The notes under the pieces were generated by a model. The model was not told the DNA's origin. It saw only the letters and a list, made by a program, of their open reading frames with translations, and ran no database searches. A stretch of DNA of 64,000 nucleotides from Symbiodinium kawagutii (taxonomy: Eukaryota; Sar; Dinophyceae; Suessiales; Symbiodiniaceae): assembly GCA_009767595.1 (NCBI GenBank), contig VSDK01001314.1, positions 155,426-219,425 on the forward strand, in the 5' to 3' direction. The translations under genes and the position numbers were made by a program. Below, in pieces: positions 20,796 through 30,309 of this stretch (positions are counted from its first letter, which is position 1; each line of letters begins with the position of its first letter).

Positions 20796-21245
20796 TTTTA
20801 GCCAACTCCCTCAGCCAAGTTTGAGCCAGTTTGAGCCAAGTCCTTGAGCCAAGTTTGAGCCAAGTCCTAAAAAATTCCTCTTGCCTTTGAACCAAGTCCT
20901 TGAGCCAAGTCGAGCCACTGTGGGCCAAATCCTAAATTTTTTCAATTTTGAGCCAAGGTTGAGCCAATTTGAACGAAGTCCTTGAGCCAAGTTGAGCCAA
21001 GTCCTTGAGCCAAGTTCAGCCATTTTGAACCAAGTCCTATTTTCTTTGCCTGTGAACCAAGCCCTTGAAGCAATTTGAACCAAATCCTATAGATTTTTTT
21101 GCCTTTCAAAATCAAGTTGAACCAAATCCTAGCCAAGTCCTTGAGCCAAGTTTGAACCAAGTTGAACCATGTTGGCCCAAGTCCTACACATGTTTTTGTT
21201 TGTCTCAAGAGTTGGGCCTTTGGGCCTCTGCTAAAAGGGAGCCAG
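20796..21245. repeat. right terminal inverted repeat
   Basis: Reverse complement of 13543-14007 with indels; inner boundary CCCTTTTAGCC, outer end GGGAGCCAG. Confidence 0.8.
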
Positions 21246-21249
21246 GCAT
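21246..21249. repeat. target-site duplication GCAT, right copy
   Basis: Directly follows GGGAGCCAG, the right end of the 7.7-kb element; pairs with 13539-13542. Confidence 0.75.
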
Positions 21250-22812
21250 GATGTCTGCGACATACAGCAAGGACACGATCATGGCCTTGAGCAGCCTCAT
21301 GAACAATCTGTTCTTCCAAAATGGATCTCCTGACCAAAGCATGGATAGAACGATCTGCCGATGTTGTCTTGGAAAGCCAGGCCAAGATATCCGATGCATC
21401 CAAGTGGCTACCACGCAAGGGGTGGTCCGGTGTCTCATCAGCAACCCATCGCAAAGCATGGCGTAAGGCATTGAGCCACGAGGTCTCACATGTGGCATCT
21501 TCAGCTGTGACCACATCCCACAACAGTGCAGGAGCATGATTGTAAAGCTGCAGCGCATACAGCACACGGAGTTTCGCCAATCGCACTGAAAGTGCAGGGA
21601 GCTGCCATCGGGCTCGGAAGGCCGAGTCAGTGAGGAGGTTGGCATTCCAAAATCCTTGCTTGGTGATGGAGCGCTGCCATTTGACAATCAATGCATCCAC
21701 ACGACGAAACTGATGGGTGGTCAAAAGCGGCCATCCACCGGCACCGTAGAGCAACACTGGAAGAATCAACACATCGAGCAGACGTAGGCGCACAGTGACA
21801 GCAAGATGCCGGTTGGCAAACACAGGCTTGCTCAATTGGCGATAGGCAGTGCTGGCACGACCAATGCGCTGTTGGAGCTCAGCATCAATGCTGAAGCTTT
21901 GCCCAAAGCTCACACCAAGGTGTTGATACTTGGTGACAGCTCGCAACTGAGGACCATGGGGTAGGTCGATGGAGCCGTGATCTGTCAGGAAGAGAGCACG
22001 ACGGACTTGTGGCGCTGAGGGGCCACGAAGCTGCAAGACTGTCTCTGTCTTACCTGCTGCATAGTTCAAGGTCAAACCATACAGGCGAAACAAGGCATCG
22101 ATACGGGGCATCACACGTTGCAACATCGGAATGAGCTGCGTTGGACTCAGTGTGGCCAATGGTAGTGCTATGTCGTCGGCCCATGTGACCACCGGCACAG
22201 TCAGGCCGACCTTGCCGTGAACTGCAATGACATCTGAGTCGGACGTCAAAAGCGTCTCTAGTTCTACCAGTAGGTCTTGCATTACTAGGTTGAATGCCAG
22301 GTCTGCCATGGGTGAGCCGGGTCGGCTACCCCGGTGCGTCTGGTAGCAGGGAGACTCAGTGGCAGTGTCTCCAGGCAAGGTAAACCAAGTGGATTCATGG
22401 ACGTCACCCAAGACGGATGAGGTGTGGAGACAGCTTCTTGGGCAGGTTGGTGAAGCGCTCCTGTTGACCAGAAAAGGAGAAGGGCTGGATCAAAACCTTC
22501 TCGTCGAAGCACTTCCTCTAAACGTGCAGGCCACTGACAACTGTCTGATAGAAACTGCTGGCGAATCATACTGTGGAAGGCATGTCGCACGTCGAGAAAG
22601 ACAACTGCTTGCGATACACTAAATGTTGCCACGTGCCGGCAATACGAACGCAACAGTGTACTGGCAAACATCGGCTGCTGTCCTGCATATCCACCAAACT
22701 GAGTCACAGGGCGAATGGGTGCTACTGCCTTGACAATCGCCTTGCGCAAAAGCGCATGTGCAAGTTTGCCCAAAGTGGGAAGCAACATTATGCCTCGAGT
22801 GTTCTGGATGGG
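21250..22812 (-). pseudogene. reverse transcriptase of the LINE-like element
   Basis: Minus-strand domain order: TRGIMLLPTLGK near 22800; motif A VVFLDVRHAFHS (Asp near 22593); motif B HRGSRPGSPMADLAFN near 22325; motif C TWADDIALP (Asp pair near 22176); LNYAAGKTETVL (motif D region); KYQHLGVSF (motif E). The catalytic Asp residues are kept, but the frame shifts near 22410, between motifs A and B, so this copy cannot make the enzyme. The downstream end is the insertion site. Confidence 0.85.
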
Positions 22813-22895
22813 GTTAATAACCAACAATAATAAAGCAAAGTACTGGTTAATGATAGGGGAACCAGGGGTACGGGATTTTGACCCACACCCAAATG
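22805..22895. repeat. family C element, partial
   Basis: GGGAACCAGGGGTACGGGAT then TTTTGACCCACAC is the family C right half; the left terminal repeat is missing. It sits at the 5' truncation point of the retroelement. Confidence 0.65.
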
Positions 22896-23645
22896 TTTGC
22901 ACAGTGGTGAAGGAGCAGTTTCTTTTTACTAAGCACCAGTGCCCAAGGTGTTCAAGTTCCCTTTGAACATATCTAGATCCACATCAAACACCATATGATG
23001 TCCATACCCCAAAAGTTCCTGGGGGCGACAAAGTCGAAACCACTCACCATTTGGGATGGTTCCTAAAATCAGACGGTTGGTCAATGTATATAGGAAACGT
23101 GACAGTCGTTGGCTTTATTCAATGGCAAAGGCACAGGTTATTCATCACTATTCACTGTGAGCCATCATTGGATATTGTTGACGTCGATATCTATTAGCCA
23201 CCATTGCCCATCACTCCTGTAGTCATTTCTTCTTGGCTAGTATTTTGGCAAGGGACAGCAGTGACCATCATTATTAATCTTCTTGAGTCACAACGTTTGT
23301 TCTAAGCCTACTATCATTAAAGATAGTTGTATTACCTGACAGTTTTTGGTAAATCCCTCATGATACTGTAGATAATGATATTCACCAACGATGAACCATC
23401 AACGGTACAAGTTGCCCACTCGTGCAACATTCGCAACCAGTAATTTGCGTTTGTGGTAATTGATTACCATTGGCACCCAAACCTTCCAAGTTTTACGAAG
23501 TAGAACACATCTTTGGGATGGTGAACACCTACATTCTTCCATGGTTTGTGCGGTATAGCCCATGATTTTTCGGTGGTTTTTGGTGCCTGGGTAAGCCCTG
23601 ATGACCCCTGGGCAACCGGGTGATGCGCCATCGTCCGTTCCGCAG
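22896..23645. other. spacer; a minus frame overlaps its right part
   Basis: Mostly AT-rich. A 144-codon minus frame (23399-23833) includes a plausible stretch (KNHRKIMGYTAQTMEECRCS) but also runs through a family D element, so at most its middle is coding. Confidence 0.35.
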
Positions 23646-23709
23646 GCGAAGGATCTCCCGGTTTGAGGCGAGGCGGCTGCGGAAGTCAACGGTTCCGCTT
23701 GGAACGAGG
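23646..23709 (+). CDS. short candidate exon
   Basis: GC-rich, between TTCCGCAG| and CGAGG|GTACCAG. One frame reads RRISRFEARRLRKSTVPLG. Directly abuts a family D element. Confidence 0.4.
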
Positions 23710-23717
23710 GTACCAGT

Positions 23718-23917
23718 GATACAAGGTGGCCCCCAACCACTTTGGTTAGTTGGTTTATAAGTAACTTAGGGGTAACTACCAGTTTATAACCAAGATCTAT
23801 ACAAGGTGGGACCCCTTTGCTAAGTTGGTTCATAACTAGGGGAACTACTAGTTATGGTAGATGTAAGCATAGTCAAATGGCTTATTCACCAACTTATAAC
23901 TAGGGGGGCCACCTTGT
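23718..23917. repeat. two family D elements, one partial
   Basis: ATACAAGGTGGCCCCC starts a partial copy at 23718; TACAAGGTGGGACCCC at 23797 starts a full copy ending GGGGGGCCACCTTGTAC. The full copy is in the reverse orientation relative to the one at 2583. Confidence 0.75.
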
Positions 23918-24276
23918 ACAGAGTGGTATTATGGTGGCTCATGGTGGTTAATCAAATAATGGTGGTGAATGGTGGTCAATTCGATAATGTTGGTTCATGG
24001 TGGTTGTGGTTAGTAATGGTGAATGGTGGTTAAAGGTGGTTGCTTTACTACATCATAATCATCGTAAAAAAAAAACATGATGATGTAACCAGGTTAATTG
24101 AACAATGGTGGTTAATGGTGTTGGTGTTATAGCTCAGATAGTGGTTGATTGTAGTGGATAAAAACCAACCATCAAAATATGGTACCCTAATTTAGAACCT
24201 TTGAATAGTAGTTAGTAGTGACCAACAATCCAATTTTCCAACTCAGTCCTTCATGACTCTTGGATTGATATCTACA
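23918..24276. repeat. TGGTGGTTAATGG-type degenerate repeat
   Basis: Recurrent ATGGTGGTTAATGG and GGTGAATGGTGG words; no gene seen. Confidence 0.6.
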
Positions 24277-24417
24277 GAGTGCTACCCCCTGGTAAACTAA
24301 AGTAGCAATGGAAATTCCAACCCAAATGGATGATTTCCCGGGGTTTTCCTAAGAAAATGGTGGATTTTTCATTGCCATGTTAGTTTACCAAAGGGTACCC
24401 CCCTGGTTAGATTCGTT
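24277..24417. repeat. family E element
   Basis: GTGCTACCCCCTGGTAAACTA at the left, TTAGTTTACCAAAGGGTACC at the right, ATCATTTTCC-type words inside. Shares structure with 55815-55931. Confidence 0.7.
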
Positions 24418-24487
24418 GTTTTAGTTGCACCACCATCCACTATAGTTATACTTTCTACAACTGGCAATTTTTCAAGTGAACTTATTC

Positions 24488-24663
24488 TAAGTCAAGCAAC
24501 TAGGGGGTACCACTCTGTATGCCAGCTATGGTAGATAGAAACATACTTAGGGAGTATCCTCATTACAGCCAGGAAGTATCATAACCAATTCACAACCAGT
24601 ACCATAACCAGTGAACTTGCTACCAGTTGAACCAACTTATGACCAGGGAGTACCACTCTGTAG
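24488..24663. repeat. family D-like element
   Basis: CTAGGGGGTACCACTCTG at the left, GGGAGTACCACTCTGTAG at the right (direct rather than inverted ends here), with the family D internal words CATAACCAG and ACCAACTTATGACC. Confidence 0.55.
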
Positions 24664-24860
24664 AGGGGGTTATATAAACTTTTCTCTACTCAATCGGTTT
24701 GGCTGAAATATGAACCATGCTCAATATCTAGTTGTGGGTTGGGAGGGAGCTCGGCGCCAGGGGTACCCAGTGCTACCCTTAGGGGGAGCAAGGAAATTCC
24801 CCTGAGCTTCACGAAGTGATGTATATGGAGACAAATGAAGATATAGCTATTGAATGATTA

Positions 24861-25091
24861 TTGGAGAGCAAATCACATGGGATCATACACGCGGCTATTC
24901 CTTTCCTGCACCTTAAAGAATTCCACGATTCTCCTTACTATTTGTTTGCACCGGTTTTCATATTATTCTTATGCTCTCCATATGGGATTCTTGTTGCGTC
25001 CCCACCTTTTGTTCTTCCCACAGGATTTCAATTCATGCCCCATGCTATGTCTCTGCTATCCACATGGCAATTTGGGAATTCCATGGTTTGA
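24861..25091 (+). CDS. candidate exon, hydrophobic protein segment
   Basis: 76-codon frame with consecutive hydrophobic runs (YYLFAPVFILFLCSPYGILV), suggesting one or two membrane spans, ending near a donor CCATG|GTTTGAC. An overlapping second frame is less convincing. No family recognised. Confidence 0.4.
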   Translation: MESKSHGIIHAAIPFLHLKEFHDSPYYLFAPVFILFLCSPYGILVASPPFVLPTGFQFMPHAMSLLSTWQFGNSMV

Positions 25092-25401
25092 CTAACCATG
25101 TTATTCTTAAAGTCCACAAGATTTTTTGTTCTTATGGTTCACCTAGCTAGAACATGATCGAAGTAGTGCAAGTGCATCTTTTACAACGGGGTCGTTACGC
25201 TAGTGAACTGACCTTAGTTAACTACAGCTTTAACTACTAATGAAACATTAATATTGATGAACAATCAATCATTCATTCATTATTCATCAATTAACAATTG
25301 AGTAACAATCAATTAACCATTACAAGACCTAAGTTAGCCAACTGGGGGTACCACTCTGTATCCATGGCTTTTGCTAAGGGCTTGGCCCATCCGCATACCA
25401 G

Positions 25402-25493
25402 GCCGGCTTGCGCCGGAAGCCCCGTGGCCACTTACCGCGCCGTGCCGGCGCTGCCGGGCGCCCACCTGCTGACGTGGCTTGGCACGGCCTCGG
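25402..25493 (+). CDS. GC-rich candidate exon
   Basis: Sharp GC island between CATACCAG| and CCTCGG|GTTGGG. A frame reads GSPVATYRAVPALPGAHLLT; a second is Arg/Gly-rich. Just upstream is a family D right end, just downstream a GGTTGAGTCAAT repeat. Confidence 0.45.
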
Positions 25494-25690
25494 GTTGGGT
25501 CAATGGTTGGTTCAGTGGTTGGGTCAATGGTTGGTCCAATGTTCAATGGTTGAGTCAATGGTTGAGTCCGTGGTTGAGTGAATGGTTGAGTTAATGGTTG
25601 AGTTAATGGTTGAGTCCATGGTTGAGTTAATGGTTGAGTCAGTCAATGGTTGAGTCAGTCAATGGTTCGTTCAGTGGCTCGTTAAAGGGT
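25494..25690. repeat. GGTTGAGTCAAT tandem repeat
   Basis: Period about 12-16 bp, roughly a dozen degenerate copies; starts directly at the preceding exon's donor. Confidence 0.8.
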
Positions 25691-25822
25691 TGAATGATCA
25701 CTTGTTGGATCTGGTTGGCATAGTTGATGGTTGGGATGCGGTTGATGAAATGTGATGAAATATGGCTAGATAAAGGTAATGAGTAATGACGGCAAATATG
25801 GTTGATAATGGGCCATGAGTGA

Positions 25823-25978
25823 TATGACGGGGTGGAACAATACTGTTTCATTTTGATCAACGGTTTGGTAATCATAATTGGTGATGGTTCAATGTGGGCA
25901 AGACTTCTGATGTTTGGTGATACGGATGAGGCTACCAGGATGCTTTGCATAAATGCTGCAACTTCCAAATGGCATTGA
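25823..25978 (+). CDS. candidate exon, 51 codons to a stop
   Basis: Open from 25823 to TGA at 25976 with strong protein character: QYCFILINGLVIIIGDGS then ARLLMFGDTDEATRMLCINA. The hydrophobic first half could be a membrane or beta segment. The opposite strand is open too but less protein-like. Start not defined; possibly a terminal exon. Confidence 0.45.
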   Translation, partial: YDGVEQYCFILINGLVIIIGDGSMWARLLMFGDTDEATRMLCINAATSKWH

Positions 25979-26356
25979 TTTGACTGCTGTACGTATCTGC
26001 AATATCATTATAGTATGGGGGGTTCAACAACCTGAGGTAACTGCCAAGTATCAATAGATTTGTTTTGTTTCCAGCTTCATGATGCCAGTCTACTGTTTAT
26101 CAGTCCAATGGTTTTGTACTTATTACTATCTTGCAAATCACAGTTGATACTTAAGCAAATTGAGATGGTGTTTCAATACTTGAAAGATCACGCTTCCCTT
26201 TCTCACCTATATCATGTTGACATGTGAGTTCCAAAACACACAATTTGCATTTCTGGGGCTCACAACTGCAAGGCAAATATCCCCAACCGCAAGACAAACA
26301 CCTGGCACTTGATTTGTCACATTGCCAGGATGGAACGTGCTTATCGTAGCAGCACG

Positions 26357-26502
26357 TACTGTACAAAGTGGTAGCCCCCCGTTGTCAGTTGGCTTATACC
26401 TACATTTTATACCCAACTTAAATGTATTTATATATAATTATTTTAACTGGTAGTTACCCTAGATACAACCTTAGTTGACTTGCTGAGGGGTACCACTCTG
26501 TA
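26357..26502. repeat. family D element
   Basis: TGTACAAAGTGGTAGCCCCC at the left, GGGGTACCACTCTGTAG at the right, AACTGGTAGTTACCCTAG inside. Confidence 0.65.
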
Positions 26503-27128
26503 GTTGCTCCAGTTGCGTGTGTTTGTGCTCGGGTTGGGCCCATCGTAATCAAGACACCAGCCGAGGTACCCCCAAATCATCAACCGTTGCCGGGTTTTTG
26601 TTTTCCTTTTGCGATATGGCCACCCGCCTGTACCCTGGAGTGTTTCGTTCTGGACCAACCCATCCACCAACCAACTAACCAACCAGCCAACCAGAAAAAT
26701 ATACCTCCGCCAACCAGTACTGACCAGAATCAAACTACCAGTAATTGCACTAAATTAATGATATTTAATGATACTGTAATGTGATTGATGGTTATCATTT
26801 GGTTCATTAGCCACTTCGCTAAGGATCATAATTTGGTGAATTATCATTGGTTATCGTTTTTCAGCTGCTTCGCAACCATTAGCTGCTTATCGACCAGCTT
26901 AGCAAGTGGTAAATAACCCATTTATCAACTATGTTATATTAGAATATATTGGATAAGCCATTAGTAATCGTATTCTTAGATTATTATTAGCCTATTACTG
27001 ACTCATTAATCTAATTAGTGAAGTATTAGTATTATTAGACTAATCATCTTAACCAACTATATTAGAGTAAGCCCATTACTAACTCATTAACAGCACCTGG
27101 TGAGAGTTCACAAGCTATTCACCACCAG
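26503..27128. other. spacer with one weak island
   Basis: A possible exon near 26610-26700 (RYGHPPVPWSVSFWTN) runs into a CAACCAACC repeat. The remainder is AT-rich TTAGTAATC repeats with no gene seen. Confidence 0.4.
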
Positions 27129-27181
27129 CCGTCACCAGCCACACCTGCAGCGCTACTGCAAAACTTCCGAGGCCGAGACAG
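27129..27181 (+). CDS. short candidate exon
   Basis: 53 bp between CACCACCAG| and GACAG|GTGCGG, reading PSPATPAALLQNFRGRDR. GC-rich against AT-rich flanks. Confidence 0.45.
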
Positions 27182-27411
27182 GTGCGGGTTGAGAGAGGTG
27201 TTGCAACGGTTGTTGCAGCGTTGAGCATGGATTTTCGACGTGGAAATGGTGGTTTTTCAATGGTTGAATGGGGAAGTATAATGGTTAGTAGGGGATCACC
27301 ACGAATTAGTGGTCTAATTGGGAATTATAATGGTTGGTAGGGGACTAATTGGGAATTATAATGGTTCGTAGGGGATCATCACGAACAAACTTATGGTCAA
27401 ACAACTACTAT

Positions 27412-27520
27412 ATGGTGAATTGTCAAGCCAGGTGGGGACCCCGAAAATGGGTGGTTTATTGCTAATCATTAAACGGCTAATATTGAATGATTTGGGGGTA
27501 CCCCTATTTTGAGAAACACC
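27412..27520. repeat. family A element
   Basis: CAAGCCAGGTGGGGACCCC at the left, CCCCTATTTTGAGAAACACC at the right, reverse orientation. Confidence 0.75.
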
Positions 27521-27778
27521 CAGATGGGTGATACGCTGGTCACCCATGGTTCATTTGTGCTTACTCACCACATATGGCGTTCATAGACGTGGTTAGTAGT
27601 GCTGATTTCTTGTAGTAGAAACTGCACTACTAGTTGACTAAGTATCATTTACCTCGTGGACATATCATGTTGTTTACATCACCCTTCATTCTTTTTTGGT
27701 TAGTTAATCATGATGAATAGGTGTGGTTACTTGTGCTGATTCTTTGTTATAGTAATGAGTGGTGAACGACGGTGAATA

Positions 27779-28207
27779 GTGGCTAATTCAGCTAACAGTT
27801 ACCCAATAGTGCTAATGCTGGTTGGGGAACAATCACCAGAGGGAACAAGGCCGGTCAGAATACTTGGATGTATCGATGAAGGAAGAATAATGGCCTGGTT
27901 GATAGTTGACTTTCGGCTGCCCTTCTTGAACAAACGTTGTTTATGGGTGGGTAAGTGGTCACCAATTTCAGCTAACAGTTACCCAATAGTGCTAATGCTG
28001 GTTGGGGAACAATCACCAGAGGGAACAAGGCCGGTCAGAATACTTGGATGTATCGATGAAGGAAGAATAATGGCCTGGTTGATAGTTGACTTTCGGCTGC
28101 CCTTCTTGAACAAACGTTGTTTATGGGTGGGTAAGTGGTCACCAATTGTGCATATACTCATCGACCCCTCATGGGTTATTGAGATTCAAAGTGTATTTGT
28201 GATTTGA
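27779..28207 (+). CDS. open frame containing a perfect 180-bp tandem duplication
   Basis: 142 codons. The 60-residue unit (SPEGTRPVRILGCIDEGRIM in the middle) is present twice with no difference seen, at 27788-27967 and 27968-28147. Each copy has CAG near its start and a strong GTAAGTGG near its end, so it could be a duplicated exon with a 21-bp spacer, but the frame also reads straight through. A recent duplication or an assembly artefact. Confidence 0.4.
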   Translation: MANSANSYPIVLMLVGEQSPEGTRPVRILGCIDEGRIMAWLIVDFRLPFLNKRCLWVGKWSPISANSYPIVLMLVGEQSPEGTRPVRILGCIDEGRIMAWLIVDFRLPFLNKRCLWVGKWSPIVHILIDPSWVIEIQSVFVI

Positions 28208-28245
28208 CACAATTCATTCATTGCGACCTCAACGGCTTTTCGTAG

Positions 28246-28386
28246 GGATCTTCACAACATAACAATGGCCGTTTATTTGTTCCGTATTGGTGGTTTGACC
28301 CTGGACAACCGCCACATGATGAAGTGATTTTTGGCCAAGTAGCAGATGGGGAGCAGCAGAATTCCGCAATGGTAGTTGTTTCAGAG
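28246..28386 (+). CDS. well-supported exon, phase 0 to phase 0
   Basis: 47 whole codons between TTTTCGTAG| (after a pyrimidine-rich tract) and TCAGAG|GTAGGTATC. Reads RLFVPYWWFDPGQPPHDEVI and then GQVADGEQQNSAMVVVSE. One of the clearest exons in the window. It probably precedes 28552 in the same gene. No family recognised. Confidence 0.65.
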
Positions 28387-28551
28387 GTAGGTATCAGGTT
28401 ACGTTTGTCTTGTAGAAGGGGCACATACCGATCATGGTTCATTCACTAAGATCGACTGGATTGTTCAAGTGGTTTGTGTCCCTTCACATGATTGGTCAAT
28501 GAATTAGTCCAACCAAACAGGTTCACAACCATCCACCTGGTTGATTCACAG

Positions 28552-28815
28552 CATCCAGTGCTGAAGATTGGTCAACCATCAGCAACAACAGAGGATAGAT
28601 CAGTGAGAAGAACATTTGCCATTTTGGTCCCTTACCCTGTTGGAGTCATGTTTCCGAGCATGGTCATAGCACTCTGCACATGTGCTGTTTCAGCAGCAGC
28701 TCCAGGGAGCGAGCACATAGAAACATGCGCGGAGATACTAATACATGTCAAGATGTCTCTTCTGTTCATCTCTTTAAACATTGCAAACATAGTCAAATGT
28801 ATTACAATATACTAA
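28552..28815 (+). CDS. candidate exon with a membrane segment
   Basis: Begins in phase 0 after GATTCACAG|, matching the phase-0 end of the 28246-28386 exon. Reads HPVLKIGQPSATTEDRSVRR, then a hydrophobic segment FAILVPYPVGVMFPSMVIAL followed by Ala/Cys residues, then a soluble-looking tail to TAA at 28813. The frame also extends upstream to 28492. Confidence 0.5.
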   Translation, partial: HPVLKIGQPSATTEDRSVRRTFAILVPYPVGVMFPSMVIALCTCAVSAAAPGSEHIETCAEILIHVKMSLLFISLNIANIVKCITIY

Positions 28816-28818
28816 AAT

Positions 28819-29028
28819 ATGTTCTTTAAGTTTCCATGCTTTGGATGTACATACAAAGAAACTGCTAAGCATGAAGACCTCATTCTGAAAGCCATGCCAT
28901 GTGTTCAAGACCTCGGAACTGGGAACCCATTTGGATGTGCAAATCCACTACCTCACACCTTCATTATCAGCGTTGGTTCTATCCTGAATCCGGCACCTTG
29001 TATCCATGCCGGTCTTCTACCAGCTTGA
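28819..29028 (+). CDS. open frame, unknown
   Basis: 69 codons, cysteine-containing (FKFPCFGCTYKE...), following the previous frame by a few bases. Weak evidence. Confidence 0.25.
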   Translation: MFFKFPCFGCTYKETAKHEDLILKAMPCVQDLGTGNPFGCANPLPHTFIISVGSILNPAPCIHAGLLPA

Positions 29029-29299
29029 TGAGCAGCCCGCAATCCATTGCTGTTCTTAGTATATTGTTGTTTCGCTGGTCATGAACCATTATTTACTTTG
29101 TGAATGTCCATTATCCCACTACGGTTGATGTTTTTATTTGGAGATTGACAATAGTATTTATCATTTGGGATGTTTCATAATGACCAATAGCCACACCATA
29201 AACCAAGCGACATGGACTTCCCCCTTCGAGTTACCCAATAGTAGAACTAGACAGTATTATTGGGTTCTCCAACCCCGTATCATAGTGGCTGACCATACG

Positions 29300-29395
29300 G
29301 GTGTTTCTCAAAATAGGGGGGCCTTTAACTCATCCTTTATGGAGCATGTTTAGTAACCAACCATTTTCAAGGTAGCCCTTTTCTAAGCAACCACC
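29300..29395. repeat. family A element
   Basis: GGTGTTTCTCAAAATAGGGG at the left; the right half is degraded (CCTTTTCTAAGCAACCACC). Confidence 0.7.
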
Positions 29396-29469
29396 AAATA
29401 GTAGTTGTTTAACCATAAGTTTGTTGGTGATTCTCCCCTACTAGCCATTGTAATCCCATAGAAAAACAT

Positions 29470-30004
29470 TTGTCCACTCATGATGGTGTACATGCCACAT
29501 CCCTCCTCTTGATTCCAACTCGCGGATGTGACGGCGCCATGGCGCTTGCTCCAGCCGCCGCGCCGGTGCGGCGCATGGCGTCCAGTTCCTCGATGTGGAC
29601 ATGTGGCCCCAGCCCACCAGTACGGCAACATATCAAAGATATTTGGAGATCGGAATCAGAAGCTTTATTTTGTGTATGGGTTCTGCCATGTATATGTGAG
29701 CTACCGCCAAAAAGGTCTGACCAAGCAACATGATGAAAATGGAATAAGAATAAAACCCGCAAAAACGAAGGTGTCCCTTTGTAACGAAGGCAAAATGTGT
29801 CACGAAAACCAAGTAAAACGAAGGCGTCCCTTTGTAAGGAAGGCAAAGATCATATTCCGTTTTAGCTGTATTTCATTTAGGAGATCGCTCATGTGGCAAT
29901 ATTTCAAAAGCCACGGCACCGTCTACAAGCCATATTGCTACATTTGGGTCTTGGGTGTGAAAAAAAAAGATCAAATCGATGGCTTTGAAGGACCGGAGTC
30001 TTGA
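29470..30004 (+). CDS. GC-rich island followed by a long open frame
   Basis: 29500-29620 is a GC-rich island with two open plus frames (one Ala/Pro/Ser-rich, one Arg/Pro-rich); the second continues open to 30004 (158 codons from 29528). Beyond 29640 the sequence repeats GGTGTCCCTTTGTAA-type words and is less convincing. Probably only the first part is exonic. Confidence 0.35.
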
Positions 30005-30309
30005 TGGATTTGGCAGCCCCTCCATGGTCGTTTCTGGGGTGTGCAAAATCATTTGCCCTGGTATCACAACGAATGAGCAGAACCGTTGTGGAATGATGAT
30101 AAAGATTACAGTAAGCATCATAAAACATCCATTTATCAGCAAAAGACATCGTTCAATCTTCCAGTATTGATCAGTGGCAAAAGATATCAATATGTCAATC
30201 TGCCAGTGAGGCGGTTACACCCGGGATCTATGGTAGATATCCAGGTCATCACATTCACCAGTCAAACAGCTCTCAGGTCACCGGCGATTTTCTGCTGTTG
30301 ACTGTATCC

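Larger units (their letters stand above)
13543..21245. mobile_element. 7.7-kb TIR element, apparently non-autonomous
   Basis: Left end CTGGCTCCCTTTTAGCAGAG and right end the reverse complement; the inverted similarity runs about 450-465 bp. It is flanked by GCAT on both sides. Deleting the element plus one GCAT joins the two halves of the retroelement frame without a shift (…CRRHHA + SLTEPDIV…). No transposase-like frame is visible inside; contents are minisatellites, a hairpin array and a giant inverted repeat. Class unknown. Confidence 0.8.
11638..22812 (-). mobile_element. LINE-like retroelement, truncated, split by an insertion
   Basis: Reading on the minus strand: reverse transcriptase (22812-21250), then, after a 7.7-kb insertion, two C2H2 fingers (about 13486-13325) and a cytosine-methyltransferase-like domain (about 12550-11640). 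The endonuclease and the first part of the reverse transcriptase are missing; upstream lies a partial family C element (22805-22895). Two frameshifts (near 22410 and 12286) mean this copy is dead. Combined reverse transcriptase and cytosine methyltransferase LINEs are known from dinoflagellates (established knowledge, from memory). Confidence 0.8.

Noticed and set aside
13543-21245. A Polinton or virus-like element
   Set aside because: No polymerase, integrase or capsid-like frames are visible; the length is filled by repeats.
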